In this document: positions 1 to 9,111 of the stretch, piece by piece | Position numbering within the stretch: position 1 is the first letter of the stretch | How the letters are laid out: the number at the start of each line of letters is the position of its first letter | Source of the DNA: Flavobacterium sp. N502540 | GTDB lineage: Bacteria > Bacteroidota > Bacteroidia > Flavobacteriales > Flavobacteriaceae | Direction of reading: 5' to 3' | NCBI RefSeq assembly: GCF_025947365.1 | Contig: NZ_CP110012.1 | Location: forward strand, 3,348,001 to 3,412,000 | DNA length: 64,000 nt | The notes under the pieces: generated by a model | What the model saw: the letters and a program-made list of their open reading frames with translations, nothing else | Told to the model about the DNA's origin: nothing | The model's database searches: none | Program-made: the position numbers and the translations under genes

Positions 1-391
1 ATGCAAATGCATGGTAATTAGCGTAAAAAGGTTCCGGAATGATAATTTCATCTCCCGGATCTGTAATTGTGGCCAGCGCAAATAGTAAGGCTTCAGAACC
101 ACCAGTTGTAACAATGATGTCTTCTGTATTAACGTTTACATTTTGGCGCTGGTAAAATTGAGCTAGTTTTTTTCTATAGCTTTCATATCCGGCTGACGGA
201 CTATATTCTATAAGAGTTAAGTCAATATTTTTTACCGCCTCGATGGCCACTTCGGGTGTCTTGATATCCGGTTGACCAATGTTTAAATGATACACTTTGT
301 GTCCTTTTTTCTTTGCTAAATCAGCAAAAGGAGCAAGTTTGCGTATCGGTGATTCGGGCATGTTTCTGCCTTTGTGAGAAATTGTTGGCAT
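1..391 (-). CDS. PLP-dependent aminotransferase, class I/II (partial, N-terminal 130 residues)
   Basis: This is the N-terminal part of a fold-type I pyridoxal-phosphate aminotransferase; the rest lies beyond the left edge. The reading frame starts MPTISHKGRN and carries the family landmarks HLNIGQPDIKTP, YSPSAGYESYR (the substrate/cofactor loop) and VTTGGSEALLFAL (the helix that contacts the PLP phosphate), followed by DPGDEIIIPEPFYANY. This order matches aspartate/aromatic-type aminotransferases. The catalytic lysine is outside the window, so substrate specificity cannot be judged. The gene reads away from the aspartyl protease gene at 515, and the two share a 123-bp divergent intergenic region. 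Confidence 0.88.
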   Translation of the reverse strand, partial: MPTISHKGRNMPESPIRKLAPFADLAKKKGHKVYHLNIGQPDIKTPEVAIEAVKNIDLTLIEYSPSAGYESYRKKLAQFYQRQNVNVNTEDIIVTTGGSEALLFALATITDPGDEIIIPEPFYANYHAFA

Positions 392-514
392 AGGTTTTCT
401 TTATTGAAGTGCAAATTTGCATTTTTTTTTCGAATTTAACGTAAACATTACGGGTACTTATTAATTTGTAGTAATTATCGATATTTTTAGTAATTTTATC
501 TTAAAATTTTATCA

Positions 515-1840
515 ATGAGAAAACATTTTATATTGTTTTTTGGGCTTTTCACAGCTTTTGCACTTCAGGCGCAAGAAGATTTTCAAATAGAAAAGCGTGC
601 CTCTAAGGTTACCATACCTTTTACATTAATTAATAATCTGGTTTTTATTCCTATAAAGGTAAATGGAGTAGAACTAAATTTTCTGTTGGATTCGGGGGTT
701 GAAGAAACCATTTTGTTCAGTATGGAAGAAAAACAGGAGGTTAGTTTTAAAAATGTTCAGAAAATTAAGCTGAGAGGTTTAGGAAGTGAAGATGAAATTG
801 AAGGTTTGAAATCGACGAATAATGTTTTGGAAACCCATGGTTTAAGATCGAACAATCATTTACTGTATGTCATTCTGGACCAAACTTTTAATTTATCATC
901 ACACATTGGAATTCCGGTGAATGGTATTATTGGATATAAATTTTTCAAAAACAACCTCGTTGAGTTAAATTATCAAAAGAAGAAGATTGTAGTTCATCAG
1001 AATAATGAAGAAGCTCTTAAGAGACTGAATAAAAAATTTGAAGCAGTTCCGATTACGATTGAAAGATCTAAACCGTATCTGTACACAACCGCATTTGTGG
1101 AAAATGTTGCTGTACCCGCAAAAATGTTGATCGATATTGGTAATAGTGATGCTTTTTGGATTTTTAAGAATGATATTATAAAGCTGCCGGGTAAAAATTT
1201 TCCTGATTTTCTGGGAAAAGGTTTCAGCGGTGACATTGAAGGACATCGTGCCAAAATTGAAAAGTTTTCTATTGGAGAATTCAATTTTAAAAACCCGATA
1301 GTGGCATTTCCGGATTCGAGTTCGATTCGGAATGTAAAGATGGTGCCCGGACGAATAGGTTCTGTTGGTGGAGAAGTTTTAAAACGATTTACTGTCGTGT
1401 TAGATTATGCGGATAAAACATTGTATCTTAAGAAAAACAGTAAATTCTCAGAACCTTTTACGTATAATAAAAGTGGAATTACAGTGCAGCATAACGGACT
1501 TCAGTGGGTTCAGGAAACGGTTCATCTGGAGACGGTAAAGGTTGTTAATTCAGTTGAAGAAGCAGGTTATGGCACTAAAAAGAATGATGATTTTAGATAC
1601 AAGTTCTCCTTAAAACCGGTTTACGAAATTGTAAATATTCGTAAAAACTCAGCCGCAGAACGTTGCGGATTGAGAGTGGGGGACATCATTGTTCGTATTA
1701 ATCACACACTTCCGTATAAATACACTTTACAACAGATCAATTCACTTTTAAAATCTGAAGAAGATGTTTGGATAGATTTAGAAATAGAAAGAAACAGTCT
1801 CCTTTTAAAATTCAGATTTAAACTGGAAGATGAACTGTAA
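515..1840 (+). CDS. Secreted two-lobed aspartyl protease with C-terminal PDZ domain
   Basis: A 441-residue exported protein with a signal peptide (residues 1-20, ending LQAQ). Two retropepsin-like half-domains follow one another. The first has FLLDSG at D59-S60-G61 and a GIIGYKFF hydrophobic-Gly motif near 137-144. The second has MLIDIG at D207-I208-G209. A PDZ domain occupies about residues 365-435, with the carboxylate-binding region around AAERCGLRVGDIIVRI. The family normally has D-T/S-G in both lobes; the second lobe has Ile at the middle position, so activity may be altered or the protein may mainly bind peptides. Periplasmic or surface location is inferred from the signal peptide. The physiological substrate is unknown. 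Confidence 0.82.
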   Translation: MRKHFILFFGLFTAFALQAQEDFQIEKRASKVTIPFTLINNLVFIPIKVNGVELNFLLDSGVEETILFSMEEKQEVSFKNVQKIKLRGLGSEDEIEGLKSTNNVLETHGLRSNNHLLYVILDQTFNLSSHIGIPVNGIIGYKFFKNNLVELNYQKKKIVVHQNNEEALKRLNKKFEAVPITIERSKPYLYTTAFVENVAVPAKMLIDIGNSDAFWIFKNDIIKLPGKNFPDFLGKGFSGDIEGHRAKIEKFSIGEFNFKNPIVAFPDSSSIRNVKMVPGRIGSVGGEVLKRFTVVLDYADKTLYLKKNSKFSEPFTYNKSGITVQHNGLQWVQETVHLETVKVVNSVEEAGYGTKKNDDFRYKFSLKPVYEIVNIRKNSAAERCGLRVGDIIVRINHTLPYKYTLQQINSLLKSEEDVWIDLEIERNSLLLKFRFKLEDEL

Positions 1841-1906
1841 CGGGGATTAACGCTATTTTTTTGTAGAGGCGTTTTGTAAAGATTTAATTATTAAAGCAAG
1901 CTTTAA

Positions 1907-1940
1907 TTGTTTAATATACATTATTATTTCGTTATGTTTG
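1907..1940 (+). promoter_or_regulatory. Bacteroidota-type promoter for the T9SS locus
   Basis: A TATGTTTG box (1933-1940) matches the Bacteroidota -7 consensus TAnnTTTG. A TTG at 1907-1909 could serve as the -33 element with 23 bp between them, at the long end of the accepted range. The start codon at 1962 lies about 15 nt beyond the expected transcription start. Confidence 0.45.
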
Positions 1941-1961
1941 TAAAAAAATAACCGGAAGTCT

Positions 1962-4601
1962 ATGGTGAAAAAATACACTAGTTTCTTGCAATTCGCATTG
2001 TTTTTTATTGTTATGCTGGTTTGTGTTTCAAAAGTTCAGGCACAATGTGCGGGGAGCGATGCGCAAAATATAATTTGTGATATTGAAGATCCGGTCAATC
2101 AATCAATCTCTTTGTTTTCATTATTAGGAGGTACACCAACTCCTGGGGGAACCTGGACGGATAATAATAATTTAAGAGGTCTGGATTCTGCTACAGGAAT
2201 GTTAAATGCCCAGCTTATTTCAAGTGGGGGAACTTACCAATACACCTATACCGTAACAACGCCGGGATGTGTTGTAAATAAAGCGACCGTAACCTTAACT
2301 ATTGGCGCATATTCAGGAATTGGAACTGAAGCTACAATCTGTAATGACAGAGGAGAGTATAATCTTTTTACGGCATTTAATAGTGTTATTATGGGACCGC
2401 ATTCCAACGGAACCTGGAGGGATAGTAGCGGTAGGATTGTAAGATCTACGTTCACGGTACCAAAGGTACAAGTGAAGACCACTTATAATTTTACTTACAC
2501 AGTGCCGCCTGTACTGGCATGCGAATCGGTACCACTTACTTCGGCAGTGAAGATAACGGTTGTAAGGAAGCCGGAAGCCGGAGATCCAACAGATAAAGAA
2601 TTATGCGGTACGACTGATTTGGGACCTTACGCTAATTTTGACCTGCACGACCTGCTTTCAGGGGAAGATATGGGAGGTAAGTGGAGTGGTCCCGGTATTA
2701 CCGCGTCAACAGGCCATACCGTTAATCTTCAGACATTGTTTGCTACATCCGGAGCGGGAGAGTACTCCTATACTTACACAGTTTTTGCAGTTCCGGATCA
2801 GAATATCTGTGAAAATGATATGGAAACGGTAAAAATTACACTGGAAAAGAGATTAGATTTTACCGGCGCGAAGTTAGTTGTAGATTCCGATATTTGCGAA
2901 GATAAAATTGCAACGGCATCCTATACCGCAAGAATTAAAGAAGGACCGCAAGCTATCCCGAACGGAGAATATGAGGTTCAATATACTATTACAGGACCTA
3001 CCGTTGCATCAGCGACGGTAAAGGCTAATTTTACAAATGGGGTACTGGTATTCCCGCTTAGCTCTAATTATTTTAAGCAAATAGGTACATTTAACGTTAC
3101 AGTAACCAGTATTATAGCTACATCCAGTAAAAAATTATGTACCAATATAATTGGTAATTTATCAGATGACTTAATCATTAGTCCATTGCCGCGTTTAGAT
3201 GGAGCAGTGTTAACAACTACTCCAATTTGTCAAAATGAGGCAGCAATAATTCAGCTTTCAAATGCTTCGTTATTGGCTAATGGAACTTACAGAATTACGT
3301 ATAATCTGACGGGAGATAATGTTGTTACCGGTAGAACAGCAAATATTGCAGTTTCCGGCGGCAGTGCAAACTTTGTAATTCCGGCGAGTTTAAATGTAAA
3401 AAGCGGATCGTCAGCAATTACGATAACAAGTATCACAAACATTACGAATCCATCTCCCCAATGTTCGAATGTGGCCAATGTAAAAGGGACTCAGATTATC
3501 AATCCTTTGCCGGATGCGTCAACTGTTGTCGTACAGGTTGAAAACTTTTGTTTTGGAGAGCCAGTTCTCGTAGCTGTTTCCGGATTAGGGAATCTGACAG
3601 ATGTTACACTCTCTTACACGCTTTCTGACAGCAACTCTTCTGCATTACAGACAGTTGTTTTAGCAGTTACAAACGGAAAAGCTACTTTTGTTATCCCTGC
3701 AGGATTGCTTTTAAATACAGGTTCGACAAGAATTAAGGTTCTTAATGTGAAAAACAATGTGACATCCTGTGATATCGATTTGGTTAATGTGTCGGATATC
3801 TTTATGATAAATGTAATTCCTGAAGCTCCACTTGCAGCAAGTCCGCAGATATTTTGTAAAGTGGAGGGAGCGGTAATCACAAATTTAACGCCACGTGGAG
3901 CCCAGTACAAATGGTACAGTTCTGTTACGGCAGCTACACCGCTTTTAGACACTTATGTTTTAAAAACAGAGCAGCTTTATGTCAGAGAGATTTCTGCTGC
4001 AAATTGTATTTCTGCACCAACTCCCGTTTCGGTTGTGGTAAACGATACGCCGGCTCCAACGCTGAATTCAGGAGGAGAAAATTTTTGCGGGTTAAAAAAT
4101 CCTACGATTGCAGATTTATCCAAAGCAACCAATGTCTCTTCTACAGTTGCGTGGTATGATGCCGAAAATAACGGTAATTTATTGACTTCAACAACTTTGC
4201 TTCGCGATAAGGCAACTTATTATGGTTTTGATCTTTCGGTTGTAACCAGTTGTATTTCTGATAATTATTTAGGAGTTACAGTTTCTTTATTCGATTGTAA
4301 TCCGGATGAATATGCCTTTTTTATTCCTGACGGATTTTCACCAAATGGAGATAACGTAAATGATACTTTCAGGATTCCGGATATAGAATTTTTATACCCG
4401 GATTATACTCTTGAAATCTTCAATAGATATGGAAGTGTAATGTTTAAAGGAAATAGAAATAAACCCAATTGGGACGGAAGAAATTCCGAATCGGCCGGTT
4501 TTGGTGACGGAATCGCGCCAAATGGAGTCTATTTTTATGTGGTCAATTTTAATAAAGGCAACAGACGTCCACAGCAGGGCCGACTTTACCTGAACAGATA
4601 A
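1962..4601 (+). CDS. T9SS-secreted surface protein with gliding motility-associated C-terminal domain
   Basis: An 879-residue exported protein with an N-terminal signal peptide (about residues 1-27, ending VQAQ). It consists of several Ig/PKD-like beta-sandwich repeats rich in Thr, Ser and Asn, with paired cysteines recurring around CxxxxAxxxL stretches. The last ~95 residues form the gliding-motility-associated type B sorting domain: FIPDGFSPNGDNVND, then LEIFNRYGSVMFKG, NWDGR, and PNGVYFYVV. This domain directs secretion through the type IX system. The next two genes (PorP/SprF and OmpA-like) are the usual companions of such cargo and probably help its surface attachment, as SprF does for SprB. 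The role is probably adhesin-like; the specific ligand is unknown. Confidence 0.85.
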   Translation: MVKKYTSFLQFALFFIVMLVCVSKVQAQCAGSDAQNIICDIEDPVNQSISLFSLLGGTPTPGGTWTDNNNLRGLDSATGMLNAQLISSGGTYQYTYTVTTPGCVVNKATVTLTIGAYSGIGTEATICNDRGEYNLFTAFNSVIMGPHSNGTWRDSSGRIVRSTFTVPKVQVKTTYNFTYTVPPVLACESVPLTSAVKITVVRKPEAGDPTDKELCGTTDLGPYANFDLHDLLSGEDMGGKWSGPGITASTGHTVNLQTLFATSGAGEYSYTYTVFAVPDQNICENDMETVKITLEKRLDFTGAKLVVDSDICEDKIATASYTARIKEGPQAIPNGEYEVQYTITGPTVASATVKANFTNGVLVFPLSSNYFKQIGTFNVTVTSIIATSSKKLCTNIIGNLSDDLIISPLPRLDGAVLTTTPICQNEAAIIQLSNASLLANGTYRITYNLTGDNVVTGRTANIAVSGGSANFVIPASLNVKSGSSAITITSITNITNPSPQCSNVANVKGTQIINPLPDASTVVVQVENFCFGEPVLVAVSGLGNLTDVTLSYTLSDSNSSALQTVVLAVTNGKATFVIPAGLLLNTGSTRIKVLNVKNNVTSCDIDLVNVSDIFMINVIPEAPLAASPQIFCKVEGAVITNLTPRGAQYKWYSSVTAATPLLDTYVLKTEQLYVREISAANCISAPTPVSVVVNDTPAPTLNSGGENFCGLKNPTIADLSKATNVSSTVAWYDAENNGNLLTSTTLLRDKATYYGFDLSVVTSCISDNYLGVTVSLFDCNPDEYAFFIPDGFSPNGDNVNDTFRIPDIEFLYPDYTLEIFNRYGSVMFKGNRNKPNWDGRNSESAGFGDGIAPNGVYFYVVNFNKGNRRPQQGRLYLNR

Positions 4602-4633
4602 TTTCCTTTTATAGTATTTAAGATAAGTTTCAA

Positions 4634-5569
4634 ATGAAAAAAGTACTACTTTTTATAAGTTTCCTCTTTTGTATCCTATCAGCCTCGGCCCAACAGGATC
4701 CTGAGTACACCCATTATATGTACAACATGAGTGTAGTCAATCCGGCTTATGCGACAGGAGTTCCTGCTATGATGAATTTTGGAGGATTGTACAGAACGCA
4801 ATGGGTTGGAGCCATTGGAGCACCTAAAACTTTTACCTTTTTCGGACATACAGCTTTAAGTGATAAAATTGAAGTGGGTTTGTCACTGATTTCAGATGAT
4901 ATTGGTGACGGAGCAAAAAAAGAGAATAATTTTTATGCTGATTTTGCCTATGTCTTAAATCTGGGGGGAAAAAATAAACTTTCGCTTGGACTAAAAGCAG
5001 GTTATACATCGCTCCAAAGTAATTTCAACGGGTTTAAATTAGAAAGTGGGGATGCGGCCAGTGATTTGGCTTTCGCCGAAAATGTAAACGTCACCAAGCC
5101 TAATATTGGAGTGGGGGCCTATTACTTCAGAGATAATTTTTATGTCGGATTGTCTGTACCCAATCTGTTGAGCACGAAACACCTTGAAGAGAAATCTGGA
5201 ATCAATGCTTACGGATCAGAAGCCATTCATACTTTTTTAACGGCAGGGTACGTTTTTCAACTCAATGATAAGGTTAAATTAAAGCCTGCTTTTATGTCAA
5301 AATTTGTTCCGGGGTCGCCGGTTACTTTAGACCTGACAGCCAATGTTTTGTACAATAATAAATTTGAATTGGGGGCAGCCTATAGAGTAAACGATGCTGT
5401 AAGTGCTTTAATGAATATAAATGTAACGCCAACTTTAAGAGTGGGCTATGCTTACGATCATAATTTGTCGAATATGGGAAGGTTTAATTCAGGTACACAC
5501 GAAATTATGCTGCTTTTTGATTTAGACTTATTAGGAAAAGGATACGATAAATCGCCAAGATTCTTTTAA
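4634..5569 (+). CDS. PorP/SprF family type IX secretion outer-membrane protein
   Basis: A 311-residue outer-membrane beta-barrel with a signal peptide (about residues 1-19, ending ASAQ). The mature start QDPEYTHYMYNMSVVNPAYATG is characteristic of the PorP/SprF family, as are the repeated amphipathic beta strands and the C-terminal HEIMLLFDLDL strand. SprF homologues are needed for secretion or anchoring of individual type-B-CTD cargo proteins, so the upstream gene product is the likely partner. The gene starts 32 bp after the cargo gene, and the next gene begins one base after its stop codon, so all three are probably one operon. Confidence 0.9.
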   Translation: MKKVLLFISFLFCILSASAQQDPEYTHYMYNMSVVNPAYATGVPAMMNFGGLYRTQWVGAIGAPKTFTFFGHTALSDKIEVGLSLISDDIGDGAKKENNFYADFAYVLNLGGKNKLSLGLKAGYTSLQSNFNGFKLESGDAASDLAFAENVNVTKPNIGVGAYYFRDNFYVGLSVPNLLSTKHLEEKSGINAYGSEAIHTFLTAGYVFQLNDKVKLKPAFMSKFVPGSPVTLDLTANVLYNNKFELGAAYRVNDAVSALMNINVTPTLRVGYAYDHNLSNMGRFNSGTHEIMLLFDLDLLGKGYDKSPRFF

Positions 5570-5570
5570 A

Positions 5571-7745
5571 ATGAAAAACAGGAAAAAATTACTCGTTATT
5601 GTATTCGTATTTTTAATACAGTTTATACAGGCTCAGGATTTTGAATTGGCCAGAGCCAAACGTTTTTTTGATAAAACGCATTATGCTGAAGCGATTACTT
5701 TATATGAAAAATTAGCAGAAAATAAGCCTTCACAGGAAGTGATAAAGAATCTGGCAGACTCGTATTTTTACACTAACGATTTGATAAAAGCGCAGCGTTA
5801 TTACCGACTTTTGATTCAAAATTATGCTAATGGTTTAGATCGGAATTATTATTTCAGATATGCACAGACTTTAAAAGCAAGCAATAGTTATGACGATGCC
5901 AATGCAGCTTTAAAGGAGTATTATTCAAAATCAGATCATAGCGATGCCGTTTCTAATTTTGAAAAAGAGCTAAAAACTCTGGAGAATGTTTCGGCGATCG
6001 GGAAACGTTATGAACTTAAAAACCTGGCAATCAATACCCCTAATTCAGAGTTTGGAGCAGTAAAATATAATGAAGATCTGGTTTTTGCAGGAGTAAAATT
6101 AAAGCCCGGATTGTTGGATAAAAAATTCAAATGGGACAATGAAACGTATTTGAATCTGGTGTCGATTCCTCTTAAAAACAGCAATTCCGCAGATTCTATA
6201 GTGCATTATTTTGCCAAAGAGTTAAAAAGTGGGATGCACGAGGCAAACGCGGTTTTTACAAAAGACGGCAAAACGATTTATTTTACGCGTAACAATTCCA
6301 AGAATAAAAGCAAGAAAACAAACGAGCAGAAAATTTCGAATCTTCAGATTTTTAAAGCCGAACTGATGGAGGGCAAATGGAAAAATGTAACGTCACTTCC
6401 GTTTAACAGTTCAGAATATTCAGTCGAACATCCCGCTTTGAGTCCGGATGAAAAAGTGTTGTACTTTGCATCAGATATGCCGGGAACTTTGGGGGCGTTT
6501 GATATTTATTCGGTAAACATTAATAAAGGAGCATTTGATACCCCCCGAAATTTAGGTCCGACAATTAATACCGATAAAAGAGAGCAGTTTCCCTTTGTTT
6601 CAACAGACCAAAAACTCTATTTTTCTTCTGACGGGCATTTAGGTTATGGATCACTTGATGTTTTTGTTTCCGATATTAACGGAAACGAATACAGTAAACC
6701 GATGAATGTGGGACAGCCTTTGAATTCAAATGGTGATGATTTCTCTTTTAATATCGATGCTGATACCAAAGAAGGCTATTTTGCTTCCAATAGAGAGGGA
6801 GGAAAAGGGAGCGATGATATTTATCAGATTAAAGAAATCAAAGACCTAATCGTAGAAGATTGCAAACAATTCATTGCAGGAATTATTACAGATGTTGATA
6901 CCAAGCTGCCTTTAGAAAATGCGACAGTGACTTTACAGAATTCAGATCAGAAAGTTTTGAATACAACGATCACCACCACAGATGGGAAGTTTAGTTTTAC
7001 TGTTGATTGCGAAAGTTCGTTTACTGTTTTAAGTTCCAAAGAAAAGTATACAAGCGAATCGAGAACCGTATCTTCCGGAAAAACCAGAGACGCAAGCCAT
7101 GACGCCTCGATGGCTTTAAGATCTTTGGAGGTTATAAAACGAGAAGAACTAGAAACTGCTGAAAAGAAAAGGCAGGAAGAACAGCAGCTTGCAGAAAAGA
7201 AAAAACAGGAGGAAGAAATTGATAAGAAACGAAGAAAAGAAAAAGAAGCGTTGGCTGTTATTGCTTTAAAAGAAGCAGATAAAAAGGCAAAGGCAGACGA
7301 AATTATTGCAAAAGACATTAGAAAGAAAGAAAAAACAGCTCAGATTCTTGCGCAGGAAAAAGATGTGATAAAAGACAATAAAAACCGATTGATTATTAAA
7401 ACCGATCCGATCTATTTTGATTATAATTTGTGGTACATCCGAAAAGAATCTAAAGTAGTATTAGGACGTGTGGTGGAATTAATGAAGAAATATCCTGACA
7501 TGGTAATCGAAATTGGATCACATACCGATTCAAGAGGTAATGAAAAGTTCAATGCCAATTTATCTCAAAAAAGGGCTAATTCAACCAGAGACTTTATACT
7601 AGAGTCAGGTATTAATGCCAAAAGGGTGACGGCGAAGGGATATGGAGAATCAGTACCTATTGTGAAATGCAACCCCGATGAAGCGTGCTCAGAAGAAGAA
7701 CACGAACTGAACAGAAGAAGTGAATTTGTAATTAAGGACTTATAA
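5571..7745 (+). CDS. OmpA family protein with TPR, PD40 and carboxypeptidase-regulatory-like domains
   Basis: A 724-residue envelope protein with a signal peptide (about residues 1-21, IQAQ). The order is: TPR-like helices (about 25-140); PD40/WD40-like beta-propeller repeats (about 205-420, with motifs such as LSPDEKVLYFASDMPG and FSSDGHLGYGSLDVFVS); a CarboxypepD_reg-like beta sandwich (about 440-510); a highly charged Lys/Glu coiled coil (about 515-605); and a C-terminal OmpA peptidoglycan-binding domain containing EIGSHTDSRGN and LSQKRANSTRDFI. It is the standard third member of PorP/SprF loci and probably tethers the outer-membrane complex to peptidoglycan. It starts one base after the previous stop codon and is followed by a strong terminator. 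Confidence 0.9.
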   Translation: MKNRKKLLVIVFVFLIQFIQAQDFELARAKRFFDKTHYAEAITLYEKLAENKPSQEVIKNLADSYFYTNDLIKAQRYYRLLIQNYANGLDRNYYFRYAQTLKASNSYDDANAALKEYYSKSDHSDAVSNFEKELKTLENVSAIGKRYELKNLAINTPNSEFGAVKYNEDLVFAGVKLKPGLLDKKFKWDNETYLNLVSIPLKNSNSADSIVHYFAKELKSGMHEANAVFTKDGKTIYFTRNNSKNKSKKTNEQKISNLQIFKAELMEGKWKNVTSLPFNSSEYSVEHPALSPDEKVLYFASDMPGTLGAFDIYSVNINKGAFDTPRNLGPTINTDKREQFPFVSTDQKLYFSSDGHLGYGSLDVFVSDINGNEYSKPMNVGQPLNSNGDDFSFNIDADTKEGYFASNREGGKGSDDIYQIKEIKDLIVEDCKQFIAGIITDVDTKLPLENATVTLQNSDQKVLNTTITTTDGKFSFTVDCESSFTVLSSKEKYTSESRTVSSGKTRDASHDASMALRSLEVIKREELETAEKKRQEEQQLAEKKKQEEEIDKKRRKEKEALAVIALKEADKKAKADEIIAKDIRKKEKTAQILAQEKDVIKDNKNRLIIKTDPIYFDYNLWYIRKESKVVLGRVVELMKKYPDMVIEIGSHTDSRGNEKFNANLSQKRANSTRDFILESGINAKRVTAKGYGESVPIVKCNPDEACSEEEHELNRRSEFVIKDL

Positions 7746-7763
7746 TTGCAGTAGTTAAATCGA

Positions 7764-7793
7764 CCCGACAGATTTTTAAAACCTGTCGGGTTT
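7764..7793 (+). terminator. Rho-independent terminator, CCCGACAG family
   Basis: An 8-bp perfect stem CCCGACAG (7764-7771) pairs with CTGTCGGG (7783-7790), followed by TTTGA. It ends the T9SS operon. Near-identical stems occur at 8390, 11767 and 52385. Confidence 0.75.
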
Positions 7794-7882
7794 GATGTTT
7801 AAAAAATTAGTTTAGAACCCTTTCTTTTAGCTTCTTTTTTATTTAATTTTATAAAATAACAACGATTAAAATAAAAATAATT

Positions 7883-8371
7883 ATGAAAAACCTAGTTGTA
7901 TCCTGCTTGCTTGTGACCTGTATCGGACTTCAAAGCTGTAAAAACAATGAAAATCAGAAGGCGGCTGAAGCAGCTAAAGCAGATGCTGAGACCATTGTAA
8001 GTACAGAATGTTATAAAGCTATATATGAAAAAGATACTATCGATTTAAAAGTAAACACGCTAAAAAATGGAAAAATAAGTGGCAATATGACTATGAAAGT
8101 TGCCGCAGCAACAGAAAGAGTGGGAGAACTTGCAGGAGAATTCCGCGGAGACACCTTATTTGCGGACTATACTTTTCAAGAGGTAACCAACAAGAATAAA
8201 ACTTTTAAAAATCCAATGGCATTCTTAAAGAAAGACAAAAGACTTATTTTAGGCAACGGGACGATGCAGACTACTATGGGAGTTACTTATCTGGTAAAAG
8301 ACAAACCAATCGATTTCGATCGAGTAAAATATAAATTTGATGCGGTCGAGTGTACGGAGAAATCAAAATAA
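7883..8371 (+). CDS. Small lipoprotein of unknown function
   Basis: A 162-residue protein with a lipoprotein signal: a hydrophobic N-terminus and an LQSC lipobox placing the acylated cysteine at about residue 19, followed by KNNENQ. The mature part is lysine-rich and predicted to be mostly beta strands, resembling a small lipocalin-like barrel, but no family was recognised with certainty. One cysteine pair (ECYKA and VECTE) could form a disulfide. It is transcribed alone between two terminators. Confidence 0.72.
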   Translation: MKNLVVSCLLVTCIGLQSCKNNENQKAAEAAKADAETIVSTECYKAIYEKDTIDLKVNTLKNGKISGNMTMKVAAATERVGELAGEFRGDTLFADYTFQEVTNKNKTFKNPMAFLKKDKRLILGNGTMQTTMGVTYLVKDKPIDFDRVKYKFDAVECTEKSK

Positions 8372-8389
8372 CAACCTCTAAAAAACAAA

Positions 8390-8414
8390 TCCGACAGGTT
8401 TTTAAACTGTCGGA
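8390..8414. terminator. TCCGACAG/CTGTCGGA hairpin
   Basis: A short hairpin of the same family as 7764, placed 19 bp after the lipoprotein stop codon. It lacks a clean T run, so the stronger hairpin just downstream may do most of the termination. Confidence 0.5.
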
Positions 8415-8425
8415 TTAGATATAAA

Positions 8426-8460
8426 AAAAGCCGCTTCTTAATTTCTGGAAGCGGCTTTGT
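8426..8460. terminator. Bidirectional terminator between convergent genes
   Basis: A 10-bp perfect stem AAGCCGCTTC (8428-8437) pairs with GAAGCGGCTT (8448-8457). An A run on the left and T's on the right let it serve both the + strand lipoprotein gene and the - strand DUF1573 gene. Confidence 0.75.
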
Positions 8461-8480
8461 TATTTATTAGTTTTTGTGTT

Positions 8481-8861
8481 TTATAACACTTCACCTTTGA
8501 TTTTTAAGGCAACTCTACCGTCAGGGTAGTTTACGGCATTAGTTTCAACGGTAATTGTTTTACGAATCGGACCGGAAACCATGTTGTATTTTACATCAAT
8601 TTTACCTTTTTTTCCCGGCATAATTGCTGCTGCGGGTTTGGTAACAACTATAGAACTTACGGTAGATTCAGCACCAGTAATCAAAAGCGGAGCATCACCC
8701 GTATTGGTAAATTCAAAAGAGCGAACTCCGTTGTCACTTTTCGAAATTTTTCCATAATCAATTGTATTGTCTTGGGCTTCAAATTCAATTTTTGGGCCGT
8801 TTTGTGCATAACTTATTGTACTAAACAATACGACTGCAATAAAAGAGGCTACATTTTTCAT
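8481..8861 (-). CDS. DUF1573 domain protein, secreted
   Basis: A 126-residue protein with a signal peptide (residues 1-19, ISYAQ) and a single DUF1573 Ig-like domain. The typical features are a DYGKI start strand, FEFTNTGDAPLLITGAESTVSS, a MPGKKGKIDVKYN turn and a C-terminal ALKIKGEV strand. DUF1573 proteins are abundant in Bacteroidota and related to ASH/MSP-like domains; their function is unclear. It is monocistronic and convergent with the lipoprotein gene. Confidence 0.85.
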   Translation of the reverse strand: MKNVASFIAVVLFSTISYAQNGPKIEFEAQDNTIDYGKISKSDNGVRSFEFTNTGDAPLLITGAESTVSSIVVTKPAAAIMPGKKGKIDVKYNMVSGPIRKTITVETNAVNYPDGRVALKIKGEVL

Positions 8862-8950
8862 TTCAAATTTTTTTAAATTGTAAGTAAATATACATTCTTT
8901 TAATTAACACACAAATTATTAATTCGCTTTTTATAGTGTACTTAATTATT

Positions 8951-8958
8951 TACTTTTG
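8951..8958 (+). promoter_or_regulatory. Candidate -7 box upstream of valS
   Basis: TACTTTTG matches TAnnTTTG, but no clear TTG stands 17-23 bp upstream. If used, valS would have a leader of about 145 nt. The leader contains a 14-bp perfect palindrome ACTGTAATTACAGT (9046-9059) and two copies of ACGATTAAACAA. Confidence 0.35.
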
Positions 8959-9111
8959 CTGTCAATAATTAGTACAAAAATTGAACCAGTTTTTCTGTTT
9001 AATTGTTTAGACGTGTATCTGCTTCATCGATTGATGATTAGCAAAGACTGTAATTACAGTAACGAAACGATTAAACAAATAAGCAAATTAACGATTAAAC
9101 AACCCTAGTAA

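Noticed and set aside
6947..7318. Minus-strand frame over the charged coiled coil of the OmpA gene
   Set aside because: Low-complexity Ser/Phe/Leu antisense of Lys/Glu-rich coding sequence; no independent evidence.
8951..9111. T-box riboswitch upstream of valS
   Set aside because: No specifier loop or T-box sequence was seen, and T-boxes are not typical of Bacteroidota. Only a palindrome and short repeats are present.
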